Of a stretch of 64,000 nt of DNA, positions 19,643 to 28,744 are shown piece after piece. Under the pieces are notes generated by a model, which was not told the origin of the DNA, made no database searches, and was given only the letters and a program-made list of their open reading frames with translations. Source of the DNA: Citrobacter sp. Res13-Sevr-PEB04-36 (GTDB lineage Bacteria; Pseudomonadota; Gammaproteobacteria; Enterobacterales; Enterobacteriaceae); NCBI RefSeq assembly GCF_015672735.1, contig NZ_JADABY010000007.1, forward strand, positions 1 to 64,000. The letters run 5' to 3'. Numbering within the stretch: the stretch's first letter is position 1; the number at the start of each line of letters is the position of its first letter. The translations under genes were made by a program, and so were the position numbers.

Positions 19643-21238
19643 TTAAACCGTAAAGCCGAGCATCATGCCGGTATCTTCATGCTCTAACAGATGGCAGTGC
19701 GCCATATAGGCATGCTCTTTCGGTGCGTCGTGGTCAAACTTCACTAACACCTCGCTGACGCCGCCTTCAACACGAACGGTATCCTTCCAGCCCGCACGGT
19801 GCGCGGTCGGTGCTTTACCGTTCTCAGACAGAATGCGGAACTGGGTGCCGTGAATATGGAACGGATGTAGCATCATGTCGCCCTGCCCGGAAATCACCCA
19901 GCGTTCGTGCTGACCTTTCGTCGCGGCAAACATTGGTTTATTCATATCAAATGCCTGGCCATTGATGCGGTTGGCATTATGGAAATCAAACTTCCCGCCG
20001 TGGTCCATACTACCCATATTACCGTGATTCATGTTGCCATGATTCATTTTACCGTGGCTCATCTCGCCATTATTCATATGCCCCATCATCTGCCCATGCC
20101 TCATGCCTGCCATGGCCTGGTTACCATATTTCTGCATCAGCATTTGCATGCCCATCATGTCGAGCATCGGGTCCATAGACAGCTGCAGCCTGCGCACTGT
20201 CAGCCCCTCCAGAGAAGGCAAGGCAGGCAGGGTGGTCAGCGTGTCCGGCAGCGTACCGGAAGCGGTAATACGCAACGGCTGAATGCGCATCACCGGATGC
20301 GGCTTATCAAAGGGCGCAATCGCCATGCCCATCTGACTCACCGGCAAAGTGAGCAGATCAAAGGCTTTGCCGTCGCTGATATCTACCAGCACTTCAAAAC
20401 GTTCGCCCATCAGCATGGGCAACTCGGTGACTTTCACCGGCTCAGCCAACAGTCCGCCATCGCTGGCAATGACGTACAGCGGACGGTTGTCGCTGGCCGC
20501 CACGTTAAGTGAACGGGCGTTACAGCCATTCAGCAGACGCAGACGCAGCCAACCGCGCGGCGCGGCATGCTGCGGGTACATCGCCCCGTTGGTCAGCAGC
20601 GTATCGCCGAACCACCCGACAGCAGCAGTCATCATATCCAGCTGATAGTCAATTTGTCCGTCTGCGGAGAACTGCTTGTCCTGAATAATCACCGGAACAT
20701 CATCAATTCCCCACTGCTTCGGCAGCAGCAGTTTGTGGATGTCTTCATCTTCAATCAGTACCAGTCCTGCCAGCCCCATCGCCACCTGACGACCGGTTTT
20801 GCCATGCTGATGTGGGTGAAACCAACAGGTCGCTGCCCGTTGTTCGGGCGTGAAGGTCACAGAACGTTTCCCGCCCGCCTGAATAACCCCTTGCGGTCCG
20901 CCATCGACATCACCGGGGATTTCCAGCCCGTGCCAGTGTAGTGTCGTCTCTTCGGCCAGCTGATTATGGATATCAACGGTGACTGCTTTACCTTTCTGCA
21001 GTTTCAGCGCAGGCCCCAGCAAATTACCGTTATATCCCCAGGTAGTCGCCGTTTTACCGGCAAAGGTTGACTGCCCGGCTTGAACGATCAACTGGATGCG
21101 ATTGGCCGCGTCCGTCGTTAACAGGTCAGGGATAGGTAATGCAGGACGCTCGGCGGCAAAAACCGAACGGCTCCAGAGAGGTAACGCTGACGCGACGCCC
21201 AGCGCCACGGAGTACTTTAAAAAGTCACGACGTTGCAT
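19643..21238 (-). CDS. cueO: Multicopper oxidase CueO (cuprous oxidase)
   Basis: Periplasmic laccase-like enzyme that oxidises Cu(I) to less toxic Cu(II). The 531-residue protein has a twin-arginine signal ([10 protein letters not shown]), three cupredoxin domains and all copper ligand motifs ([31 protein letters not shown]). The methionine-rich region (about 355-415) is longer than in E. coli CueO and carries repeated M-x-H-G units, which explains most of the roughly 15 extra residues. The start at MQRRD is chosen over an ATG two codons upstream because it matches E. coli. Controlled by CueR. Confidence 0.97.
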   Translation of the reverse strand: MQRRDFLKYSVALGVASALPLWSRSVFAAERPALPIPDLLTTDAANRIQLIVQAGQSTFAGKTATTWGYNGNLLGPALKLQKGKAVTVDIHNQLAEETTLHWHGLEIPGDVDGGPQGVIQAGGKRSVTFTPEQRAATCWFHPHQHGKTGRQVAMGLAGLVLIEDEDIHKLLLPKQWGIDDVPVIIQDKQFSADGQIDYQLDMMTAAVGWFGDTLLTNGAMYPQHAAPRGWLRLRLLNGCNARSLNVAASDNRPLYVIASDGGLLAEPVKVTELPMLMGERFEVLVDISDGKAFDLLTLPVSQMGMAIAPFDKPHPVMRIQPLRITASGTLPDTLTTLPALPSLEGLTVRRLQLSMDPMLDMMGMQMLMQKYGNQAMAGMRHGQMMGHMNNGEMSHGKMNHGNMNHGNMGSMDHGGKFDFHNANRINGQAFDMNKPMFAATKGQHERWVISGQGDMMLHPFHIHGTQFRILSENGKAPTAHRAGWKDTVRVEGGVSEVLVKFDHDAPKEHAYMAHCHLLEHEDTGMMLGFTV

Positions 21239-21281
21239 AATCACTTCCTTATATTCAGCAGCTTAAGCAGGCTATCTTTTA

Positions 21282-21312
21282 AGCATAAGCCTTCCCCTTA
21301 CGGGAAGGTCAA
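21282..21312 (-). promoter_or_regulatory. CueR-controlled promoter of cueO
   Basis: On the minus strand TTGACC (-35), a 19 bp spacer holding the dyad ACCTTCCC...GGGGAAGG, then TATGCT (-10). The long spacer with a centred palindrome is the MerR-family layout, and the sequence is nearly the same as the E. coli cueO promoter. Confidence 0.9.
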
Positions 21313-21391
21313 GTGAACCGCTGATAATAAAGGTCGTCGCTTCGCTCGCAGTGTGCTAACGTTTAAATTCCGTGATGCAGTGGTAGAAGCA

Positions 21392-21739
21392 ATGAAGACG
21401 TTTTTCAGAACAATTTTGTTCGGTAGCCTGATGGCCGTATGCGCAAACAGCTACGCGCTCAGCGAGTCCGAAGCCGAAGATATGGCCGATTTAACGGCGG
21501 TGTTTGTCTTTCTGAAAAATGACTGTGGATACCAGAATTTGCCGAACGGGCAGATCCGTCGCGCACTGGTCTTTTTTGCCCAGCAGAACCAGTGGGACCT
21601 CAGTAATTACGACACCTTCGACATGAAATCACTCGGTGAAGACAGCTACCGCGATTTAAGCGGTATTGGCATCCCGGTCGCCAAAAAGTGCAAAGCGCTG
21701 GCGCGTGACTCCCTGAGCCTGTTGGCCTACGTTAAATAA
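21392..21739 (+). CDS. yacC: YacC, PulS/OutS-family pilotin-like protein
   Basis: 115-residue exported protein, nearly identical to E. coli YacC. It has a signal peptide (cleavage after about residue 22, NSYA), and two cysteines in the mature part (ND-C-GY and KK-C-KA) that could form a disulfide. Relatives include pilotins that place type II secretin in the outer membrane; no function is proven here. The ATG at 21392 matches E. coli; 13 further codons are open upstream. In E. coli it is followed by speE-speD; here the next gene is yacL. Confidence 0.88.
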   Translation: MKTFFRTILFGSLMAVCANSYALSESEAEDMADLTAVFVFLKNDCGYQNLPNGQIRRALVFFAQQNQWDLSNYDTFDMKSLGEDSYRDLSGIGIPVAKKCKALARDSLSLLAYVK

Positions 21740-21743
21740 TGTG

Positions 21744-21780
21744 ATGCCGGATGGCGCTGACGCTTATCCGGCTTACAAAA
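21744..21780. repeat. REP element at the yacC-yacL junction
   Basis: REP unit (GATGCCGGATGGCGCTGACGC then TTATCCGGC) filling most of the 59 bp between yacC and yacL, where E. coli carries speE and speD. Confidence 0.8.
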
Positions 21781-21798
21781 CACACCCGACGGTAATTA

Positions 21799-22161
21799 TT
21801 ATTTCTGCTGAACAAATTCGCGGTATGCCGCCACTACCTGAAGGAAATCTTCGACGCCGCACAGAGATAAACTCTCTTCGTCGTAATAGTTCATCCCATC
21901 TTCCATTTCGTCGCCCGTAAACTCCAGTTGATTGGCACGTACCATCACTTCTTCGCCATCCAGCCAGAGCGTATATTCATGCCCTGCTCGCTGCCAGGAA
22001 CGCTCACTGCCTTTTACCGCACGCGCTGCCTGTTCCACTTCATCCAGTAAGGCCAGGTTCTCTTTCACTTCTTCATTAAACCAGTGCCCTACCACTTCGT
22101 GGCCCATGGACATTCGCACTTTTACCACTCCGGTAATATCGCGCAGAAATTCGTAATCCAT
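21799..22161 (-). CDS. yacL: UPF0231 family protein YacL
   Basis: 120-residue acidic cytoplasmic protein nearly identical to E. coli YacL. No function is established. The start at MDYEFLRDI matches E. coli; the frame is open 15 codons further. It is downstream of acnB on the same strand, separated by a terminator-like hairpin. Confidence 0.92.
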   Translation of the reverse strand: MDYEFLRDITGVVKVRMSMGHEVVGHWFNEEVKENLALLDEVEQAARAVKGSERSWQRAGHEYTLWLDGEEVMVRANQLEFTGDEMEDGMNYYDEESLSLCGVEDFLQVVAAYREFVQQK

Positions 22162-22272
22162 AATGTGTTCCTCTGCTCCCGGCAGTGCGCCAATACCGCA
22201 CTGCACCTTGCTGTAATTATCGCAGCAGCGCGGCAGAAAAAAAGCGTAACGGGTATAAGGAATAGAAATAAA

Positions 22273-22304
22273 AATGCCCGAAGAAGCTGACCTCTCCGGG
22301 CATT
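22273..22304 (-). terminator. Terminator of acnB
   Basis: On the minus strand AATGCCCG, a stem-loop interior and CGGGCATT followed by TTTATTTC, starting about 32 bp after the acnB stop codon. Confidence 0.75.
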
Positions 22305-22335
22305 GATGCGTTTTTGCGCAAAATCCGCTAGCGAA

Positions 22336-24933
22336 TTATACCGCTGTCTGGAAAATCACACTGTCCGCTTTCTCGGTGTACTGAGAGAGCTGGTCAAAGT
22401 TCAGATAACGGTAGGTATCCACAGCGGTTTTATCCACCTGGGCAACATAGGTCTGATACTCTTCCGCCGTTGGCAGCTTGCCAATCAACGCCGCTACTGC
22501 CGCCAGTTCCGCAGACGCCAGATACACGTTCGCACCGGTACCTAAACGGTTCGGGAAGTTACGGGTTGAGGTAGACACCACGGTCGCGCCGTCGGCTACA
22601 CGCGCCTGGTTACCCATGCACAGCGAACAGCCAGGGATCTCGATACGCGCCCCACTCTTACCAAAGACGCTGTAATAGCCCTCCTCAGTCAGCTGTGCGG
22701 CATCCATACGGGTTGGTGGCGCCACCCACAGGCGCGTTGGCAGCTGGCCTTTATGCGCATCCAGCAGCTTACCTGCGGCACGGAAGTGACCAATGTTGGT
22801 CATGCAGGAACCGATGAACACTTCGTCGATCTTCTCGCCCTGCACGTCAGACAGCAGACGCGCGTCGTCAGGATCGTTCGGCGCACACAGGATTGGCTCT
22901 TTGATATCCGCCAGATCGATGTCGATCACTGCCGCATAGTCTGCGTCAGCGTCGGCTTCCAGCAATTGTGGATCTGCCAACCATTTTTCCATGCCCTGCA
23001 CGCGACGTTCCAGCGTACGACGATCGCCGTAACCTTCGGCGATCATCCATTTGAGCAGAACGATGTTAGATGTCAGGTACTCAACGATCGGCTCTTTGTT
23101 CAACTTGATGGTACAGCCAGCAGCAGAACGCTCAGCGGACGCATCGGTCAGCTCAAACGCCTGCTCGACTTTCAGATCCGGCAAACCTTCGATTTCCAGG
23201 ATGCGGCCTGAGAAGATGTTTTTCTTACCTTTCTTCTCAACGGTCAGCAGGCCCTGTTTGATCGCGTACAGCGGGATCGCATGGACCAAATCGCGCAGGG
23301 TGATACCCGGCTGCATTTTGCCTTTGAAGCGCACCAGAACGGATTCCGGCATATCCAGCGGCATCACGCCAGTCGCAGCGGCAAACGCCACCAGGCCAGA
23401 ACCAGCAGGGAAGGAGATACCGATCGGGAAACGGGTATGAGAGTCACCACCGGTACCGACGGTATCCGGCAGCAGCATGCGGTTCAGCCAGGAGTGAATA
23501 ACACCGTCGCCTGGACGCAGCGAGACACCGCCACGGTTCATGATGAAGTCAGGCAGCGTGTGGTGCGTGGTCACGTCAACCGGCTTCGGATAGGCGGCAG
23601 TATGACAGAACGACTGCATCACCAGGTCTGCGGAGAAGCCCAGACACGCCAGGTCTTTCAGTTCATCACGGGTCATAGGACCGGTGGTGTCCTGAGAACC
23701 GACGGAGGTCATTTTCGGTTCGCAGTAAGCGCCCGGACGAATACCGGTAACGCCACAGGCACGCCCGACCATTTTCTGCGCCAGGGAGTAACCACGGCTG
23801 CTTTCCGCCACGTCTTTCGCCTGACGGAATACGTCTGAGTGCGGCAGACCCAGCGCTTCACGCGCTTTGGTAGTCAGACCACGACCGATGATCAGCGGAA
23901 TACGGCCACCGGCGCGCACTTCGTCAATCAGCACATCGGTTTTCAGCTCAAAGCTTGCCAGCAGTTCGCCGGTTTCGTGGTTGCGTACCTCACCTTTAAA
24001 CGGGTAAACATCAATCACGTCACCCATATTCATGTTCGACACATCCACTTCGATCGGCAGTGCGCCCGCATCTTCCATGGTGTTGAAGAAGATAGGTGCA
24101 ATTTTGCCGCCGAGGCACAGACCGCCGCCGCGCTTGTTCGGCACATGCGGGATATCATCGCCCATGAACCACAGTACGGAGTTGGTTGCGGATTTACGCG
24201 AAGAACCGGTACCGACAACGTCACCAACATAGGCCAGCGGGTAACCTTTTTTCTGCAGTTCTTCGATCTGTTTGATCGGGCCTACCGCGCCCGGCTGATC
24301 CGGCTCAATGCCTTCACGGGCGTTTTTCAACATCGCCAGCGCGTGCAGCGGGATATCCGGACGCGACCATGCGTCCGGAGCCGGAGACAGGTCGTCGGTA
24401 TTGGTTTCGCCGGTCACTTTAAAGACGGTAACGGTCATTTTCTCAGCGAGTGCTGGACGGTTCAGGAACCATTCGGCATCAGCCCAGGACTGCATTACCT
24501 GCTTCGCATATTCGTTGCCCGCTTTGGCTTTTTCTTCTACATCGTAGAAGTTATCGAACATCAGCAGCGTTGAAGAGAGCGCTTTGGCAGCAATCGGCGC
24601 CAGTTTCGCATCGTCCAGCGCGTCAATCAGCGGATGAATGTTGTAGCCGCCCTGCATGGTACCCAGCAGTTCAATGGCTTTCTCGGGTGTCACCAACGGG
24701 GACGTGGTGTCGCCTTTTGCGACGGCAGCAAGAAAACCAGCTTTGACATAAGCGGCTTCATCGACGCCAGGGGGAACGCGGTTGATCAACAGGTCTAACA
24801 GGAATTCTTCTTCGCCCACAGGCGGGGTCTTCAGCAGCTCGACAAGTGCGGCCATTTGGGTTGCGTCTAACGGTTTTGGCACAATCCCTAAGGCGGCACG
24901 CTCAGCTACGTGCTTACGGTATTCTTCTAGCAC
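22336..24933 (-). CDS. acnB: Aconitate hydratase B
   Basis: Main TCA cycle aconitase (citrate to isocitrate); it also dehydrates 2-methylisocitrate, and its apo-form binds mRNA. The 865-residue protein has the AcnB-type order with N-terminal HEAT-like and swivel domains. The [4Fe-4S] cysteines are visible in GSCMTN and in GCSLCMGN near the C-terminus. Length equals E. coli AcnB. Regulation in E. coli involves CRP, ArcA and RyhB; I could not place these sites with confidence. Confidence 0.98.
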   Translation of the reverse strand: MLEEYRKHVAERAALGIVPKPLDATQMAALVELLKTPPVGEEEFLLDLLINRVPPGVDEAAYVKAGFLAAVAKGDTTSPLVTPEKAIELLGTMQGGYNIHPLIDALDDAKLAPIAAKALSSTLLMFDNFYDVEEKAKAGNEYAKQVMQSWADAEWFLNRPALAEKMTVTVFKVTGETNTDDLSPAPDAWSRPDIPLHALAMLKNAREGIEPDQPGAVGPIKQIEELQKKGYPLAYVGDVVGTGSSRKSATNSVLWFMGDDIPHVPNKRGGGLCLGGKIAPIFFNTMEDAGALPIEVDVSNMNMGDVIDVYPFKGEVRNHETGELLASFELKTDVLIDEVRAGGRIPLIIGRGLTTKAREALGLPHSDVFRQAKDVAESSRGYSLAQKMVGRACGVTGIRPGAYCEPKMTSVGSQDTTGPMTRDELKDLACLGFSADLVMQSFCHTAAYPKPVDVTTHHTLPDFIMNRGGVSLRPGDGVIHSWLNRMLLPDTVGTGGDSHTRFPIGISFPAGSGLVAFAAATGVMPLDMPESVLVRFKGKMQPGITLRDLVHAIPLYAIKQGLLTVEKKGKKNIFSGRILEIEGLPDLKVEQAFELTDASAERSAAGCTIKLNKEPIVEYLTSNIVLLKWMIAEGYGDRRTLERRVQGMEKWLADPQLLEADADADYAAVIDIDLADIKEPILCAPNDPDDARLLSDVQGEKIDEVFIGSCMTNIGHFRAAGKLLDAHKGQLPTRLWVAPPTRMDAAQLTEEGYYSVFGKSGARIEIPGCSLCMGNQARVADGATVVSTSTRNFPNRLGTGANVYLASAELAAVAALIGKLPTAEEYQTYVAQVDKTAVDTYRYLNFDQLSQYTEKADSVIFQTAV

Positions 24934-25368
24934 GACGGTATCTCCTCGCTCTCATTGTCATATGCGGTAGGCGATTCTCTTCACGCTCCTGTGAGACAGC
25001 AGTTTGTAGGGTAAATGCCCGGTACCGCATAAGGCACAATAACAGGATTTTCACTAAGTGTTAATCCGTTTACAAAAAAGCAACATAAAAAATTGGCTGA
25101 ATCGTTAAGAATGGTGTAGCGACAAGGTGGAGCGCACATAAGGCCTCCTAAAACCGCCCTGAACCGGTTGATTTTCAAGCGTGACCTGCTGAATATTCCA
25201 GCGATTTTTTAGCCATCAGATATAATTGTGTAATAAATGTTCACACTCTTTTTTCGGACATATCGGGTGAATCCCCAATAAAAGTCAAAACTGTAAAACA
25301 CGGGTGAATAATACTCGCGGCAACAGGAACGCCTCACGGCACAGCGCTTGTCTCGTTGGAGTCATTTT
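24934..25368. other. Divergent regulatory region between acnB and the DUF3300 gene
   Basis: 435 bp without a gene. It must hold the acnB promoter on the minus strand and the DUF3300-gene promoter on the plus strand. An imperfect palindrome (GTGTAATAAATGTTCACAC, about 25227-25245) is visible, but its spacing does not fit a standard CRP site. No REP, ERIC or small gene was recognised. Confidence 0.5.
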
Positions 25369-26961
25369 ATGAAGTTGCCCCTTAAGCCACATCTGCTCGT
25401 CCTACTGTGCAGTGCCGGGCTGTTTGCCGCCTCTGGCGTAATGTTCGTCAAAAGCCGCACAACGGAGCCTGCTGCTCCCGCCCCCGTAGCACAACAACCT
25501 TCAGCACCAACTCCAGCGCCCGTAGCCGCACCGGCCGTGCAACCCGCGCCTGCCGTCGCGCCAACGTACACTGCCGCACAAATCGACCAGTGGGTTGCGC
25601 CCATCGCGCTCTACCCGGATGCGTTGCTGTCGCAAATATTCATGGCGTCAACCTATCCAGCCAACGTCATCCAGGCCGCTCAGTGGTCGAAAGACAATCC
25701 TAAAATGCAGGGTGACGCCGCGATTCAGGCTGTTGCCGGGCAACCCTGGGACCCCAGCGTAAAATCACTGGTCGCATTTCCTCAGTTGATGTCGCTGATG
25801 GGTGAAAATCCGCCGTGGGTACAAAACCTGGGCGATGCTTTCCTCGCGCAGCCGCAAGACGTCATGGACTCCGTTCAACGCCTGCGTGCGCTGGCGCAAC
25901 AGACCGGTGCGTTGCAATCGACACCGCAGCAGACGGTCACTACCGTGACAAAATCTGCACCGACTAAAACCACCACCAGCGAGTCAACAACCAATACCAC
26001 AACCACCACCACGACAAGCCCTACAGTTATCAAAATTGAATCCGCCGATCCGCAGGTCGTGTACGTCCCTACTTATAACCCGAATACGGTTTATGGTACC
26101 TGGCCCAATACCGCCTACCCGCCTACCTATCTCCCCCCAACGCCCGGCGAGCAGTTTGGCAACAGCTTCGTTAACGGTTTAGGCTTCAGCCTCGGTGTTG
26201 CCACAACCTATGCCATCTTCAGCAATATCGACTGGGATGACGACGATCACCATCATAACGATGACTGGGATAACCATGGCGGTTATAACCGCAATGGTGA
26301 TAACAACATTAATATCAACGTTGATAACTTCAATAAAATCAGTGGGCAACGGCTGACGGACGCCAACCGTACCTGGCAGCATAACCCGGCCTATCGCGAG
26401 GGCGTGCCGTACCCAAATAACCAGCTCAATAACCGCTTCCACTCCACTAACACGGCAACGGGACTCAGCGCGACCCAGCAAACCCCGCAAAGATCGGTCA
26501 ACCGCGATAGCCAACGCCAGGCAGCGATGAGCCAGATGGAAAAATCAACGGGAAAAACATTCCCTCAGACAGCGCGTCCAGGAACAAAAGATGCCCAGCG
26601 TCAGGCATCGAGCCAACAGTTGAAGCAAATTTCCCAGCGTAATAACTACCGGGGTTACGATACCAAACCGCAAACGGCGAAACGGGCGAACACTCAGCAA
26701 CGTGAAAATCGCCAGGCTGCCACCCAACGACAAGAAAAACGGATCACGCAACCGGCACAGCAACGCAATATGCAACAGCGTAATGTCCAACAGCGAACCA
26801 GCCAGTCGCGCGCCAACGCGCTGAGCGGCAACGACAGTCGCTCAGGCAGTTGGCAAGCCCAGCAGCAACGAGGCGCTCAGAGCCGACAGATATCCCGCAA
26901 CCAGCCATCACGCCTGGAATCTGGCGGGCGTGCTGAACACCGTGAATTCCGTCATCGTTAA
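25369..26961 (+). CDS. yacH: DUF3300 protein YacH
   Basis: 530-residue exported protein of unknown function, equivalent in position and family to E. coli YacH. It has an N-terminal signal or anchor (residues about 8-27), an Ala/Pro-rich linker (32-66), the DUF3300 core (about 68-260, with LYPDALLSQI and the VVYVPTYNP segment), a Thr run (200-220), an Asp/His/Asn stretch (288-322) that could bind metal, and a long Gln/Arg-rich tail. Start at 25369 is supported by GGAG upstream; seven codons before it are open. A DUF2950 gene follows 10 bp later. Confidence 0.9.
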   Translation: MKLPLKPHLLVLLCSAGLFAASGVMFVKSRTTEPAAPAPVAQQPSAPTPAPVAAPAVQPAPAVAPTYTAAQIDQWVAPIALYPDALLSQIFMASTYPANVIQAAQWSKDNPKMQGDAAIQAVAGQPWDPSVKSLVAFPQLMSLMGENPPWVQNLGDAFLAQPQDVMDSVQRLRALAQQTGALQSTPQQTVTTVTKSAPTKTTTSESTTNTTTTTTTSPTVIKIESADPQVVYVPTYNPNTVYGTWPNTAYPPTYLPPTPGEQFGNSFVNGLGFSLGVATTYAIFSNIDWDDDDHHHNDDWDNHGGYNRNGDNNININVDNFNKISGQRLTDANRTWQHNPAYREGVPYPNNQLNNRFHSTNTATGLSATQQTPQRSVNRDSQRQAAMSQMEKSTGKTFPQTARPGTKDAQRQASSQQLKQISQRNNYRGYDTKPQTAKRANTQQRENRQAATQRQEKRITQPAQQRNMQQRNVQQRTSQSRANALSGNDSRSGSWQAQQQRGAQSRQISRNQPSRLESGGRAEHREFRHR

Positions 26962-26971
26962 GGGAACCGAC

Positions 26972-27766
26972 ATGAAAACGAAATTACTCAGTGGAATGGT
27001 GTTGTTCATGGTTTCGGCCACCGCGATGGCACAGCAATCCTTCAGTACACCAGACCAGGCAACCGATGCACTGACCAGCGCAATCGGAGAGCAAAATGAA
27101 AGTGCGATGAATAACCTGCTCGGAGAAAACTGGCGCGACTTTCTGCCACCCGAGGGCGTCGATCCTGATGCCGTTGATCGCTTCCTGCGCGACTGGAAGG
27201 TCCATCATAATACCGTCGTCGACGGCGACGTCGCACACCTTGTTGTCGGAGACAACAACTGGCAGCTGCCGATCCCGGTGATCAAAACCACTTCCGGATG
27301 GCAATTTGATATGCACGAAGCCGCCGAAGAGATCCAGACCCGTGAGATTGGGCGCAATGAACTCGCCGCCATCGAAGCATTACATGCCTATGTAGATGCC
27401 CAGCAGAGCTACTTTGCGATAAACCAGAAATATGCGCAGAAGATTGTCAGTTCTGACGGTAAAAAGGATGGTTTGTACTGGCCCGTTGCCCCTGGCGAAG
27501 CGCCAAGTCCTTTGGGACCGGCCTTCAGCCCGCAAGAGCCTGGCACGGGTTATCACGGTTATCGCTTTCGTATTCTGCCCGACAAAACCAGTGGCTTTGC
27601 GATGGTAGCGTGGCCTGTCAGCTACGGTCACACTGGCGTAATGAGCTTTATGATTAGCGGGGATGACACTGTCTATCAGAAGGATCTTGGAGGGACATCG
27701 CAGCAAAAAGCGCAAGCGATGGCCACCTACGCTCCGGATAAAACCTGGCAGCCAGTAGCGCAGTAA
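26972..27766 (+). CDS. DUF2950 exported protein
   Basis: 264-residue protein with a cleavable signal peptide (MKTKLLSGMVLFMVSATAMA|QQ). The mature part matches the DUF2950 family in my judgement: the GYHGYRFRIL and FAMVAWPVSYGHTGVMSF segments are typical. Function unknown. It sits 10 bp after the DUF3300 gene with AAGGGA before its ATG, so both are almost certainly co-transcribed and both products are exported, suggesting a shared envelope role. E. coli K-12 lacks this second gene beside yacH. Confidence 0.85.
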   Translation: MKTKLLSGMVLFMVSATAMAQQSFSTPDQATDALTSAIGEQNESAMNNLLGENWRDFLPPEGVDPDAVDRFLRDWKVHHNTVVDGDVAHLVVGDNNWQLPIPVIKTTSGWQFDMHEAAEEIQTREIGRNELAAIEALHAYVDAQQSYFAINQKYAQKIVSSDGKKDGLYWPVAPGEAPSPLGPAFSPQEPGTGYHGYRFRILPDKTSGFAMVAWPVSYGHTGVMSFMISGDDTVYQKDLGGTSQQKAQAMATYAPDKTWQPVAQ

Positions 27767-27780
27767 AGCGGGGAAAACCA

Positions 27781-27811
27781 TAGGCCGGGTCAGCGCTAGC
27801 GCTACCCGGCA
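27781..27811. repeat. REP-like element between the DUF2950 gene and the TraT gene
   Basis: Short inverted repeat (GCCGGGT / ACCCGGC with the inner GCGCTAGCGC palindrome) between two converging genes. It could act as a two-way terminator. Confidence 0.65.
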
Positions 27812-27818
27812 CTTTATC

Positions 27819-28550
27819 TTACAGAATGTTCGCCACCGACTTCGCCAGCTGCGCTTCCAGCACCGGCTTAGCTTCTTCGAATTTCAGGTTAACTTTGTTG
27901 GCGTTAGAGACTACGCGGGTTTGGTATTTCGCGCGGTCACCCTGCGCGCTGCTGGTTTGCAGTTTGATGCCAGACGTGCCCTGACGCAGGGCCGCTACAT
28001 TATCCGTGGTCACTTTCGCTTTGCTGCGTTCGGAGATTTGCAGGTCGGTAACCATGGTATAGTTCACATCTTCAACCATCGCATCTGCGGCCATGCCGAT
28101 CAGACCCGCCGCCAACCCGACACCCAGCGCGGCGCCGGAGGAGTTGCTGTTATACGCCGTGATACCAGCTCCTAAAGCGGCCCCCATCGCGGCACCTTCA
28201 TAACCGGTTTTCAGGAATCCCTGTGACTCACGCAGATCCATTTTGTCCGCTTTTAGCACGTTTGCTTGTACCCAATAGTAGGCGCTGTCCGGAGAACTGG
28301 TCACTTTATACCCTTTCGCTGACAGATCATTGGCTAACAGCGTCTGCAGGTTGCTCATATCTTTATCAGAGGTGTTTTTAACTTGAATATAGACCGTCTT
28401 CTCGCTGGAAGGCTCCAGCCAGATGGTTTCACTCATCTGCGTTTTCACTTCAAGGTTACGTTTTTTCACGGCAGTCGTCATTGCACCACAACCGGTCAGC
28501 GTCATTGCCGCGACAACCATGCCAACAACCGCGATTTTTTTTAAAGACAT
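27819..28550 (-). CDS. traT: TraT-family outer membrane lipoprotein (surface exclusion/complement resistance)
   Basis: 243-residue lipoprotein with lipobox LTGC (Cys21). From there it is very similar along its full length to F-plasmid TraT, including [19 protein letters not shown], the Gly/Ala-rich [18 protein letters not shown] hydrophobic stretch and the C-terminal [15 protein letters not shown]. Plasmid TraT lowers conjugation into cells already carrying the plasmid and protects against serum. Here it is a lone chromosomal gene between yacH and lpd, with no other tra gene. The start at [10 protein letters not shown] has AAGGA upstream. Whether it still excludes mating pairs is unknown. Confidence 0.92.
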   Translation of the reverse strand: MSLKKIAVVGMVVAAMTLTGCGAMTTAVKKRNLEVKTQMSETIWLEPSSEKTVYIQVKNTSDKDMSNLQTLLANDLSAKGYKVTSSPDSAYYWVQANVLKADKMDLRESQGFLKTGYEGAAMGAALGAGITAYNSNSSGAALGVGLAAGLIGMAADAMVEDVNYTMVTDLQISERSKAKVTTDNVAALRQGTSGIKLQTSSAQGDRAKYQTRVVSNANKVNLKFEEAKPVLEAQLAKSVANIL

Positions 28551-28700
28551 GTTTTTTCCTTTTTTCGTGTAATAGAGAGTCCAGAGCCTCTTCTCCGCGC
28601 GGCCAGTAGCCACACAATGGTGAAAAAAGTATCGGCAGTTGAATGGAAATTTTTAGAGGAAATATCAATAAGATCACTACCAGAACAGGTAGTTACAGGC

Positions 28701-28727
28701 AAAAAAAACGCCTCCGAAGAGGCGTTT
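28701..28727 (-). terminator. Terminator of lpd
   Basis: On the minus strand ACGCCTC-TTCG-GAGGCGT followed by a run of T, 18 bp beyond the lpd stop codon. A classic strong intrinsic terminator with a UUCG tetraloop. Confidence 0.92.
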
Positions 28728-28744
28728 CTTACAAAGTCAGAAGA

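Noticed and set aside
25227-25245. CRP site in the acnB upstream region
   Set aside because: The TGTGT and TCACA halves are nine bases apart, not six, so it does not fit the CRP consensus.
27819-28550. TraT as a sign of an integrated plasmid or ICE
   Set aside because: No other tra gene, integrase, tRNA or direct repeat is nearby, and both flanks are core genes in normal order.
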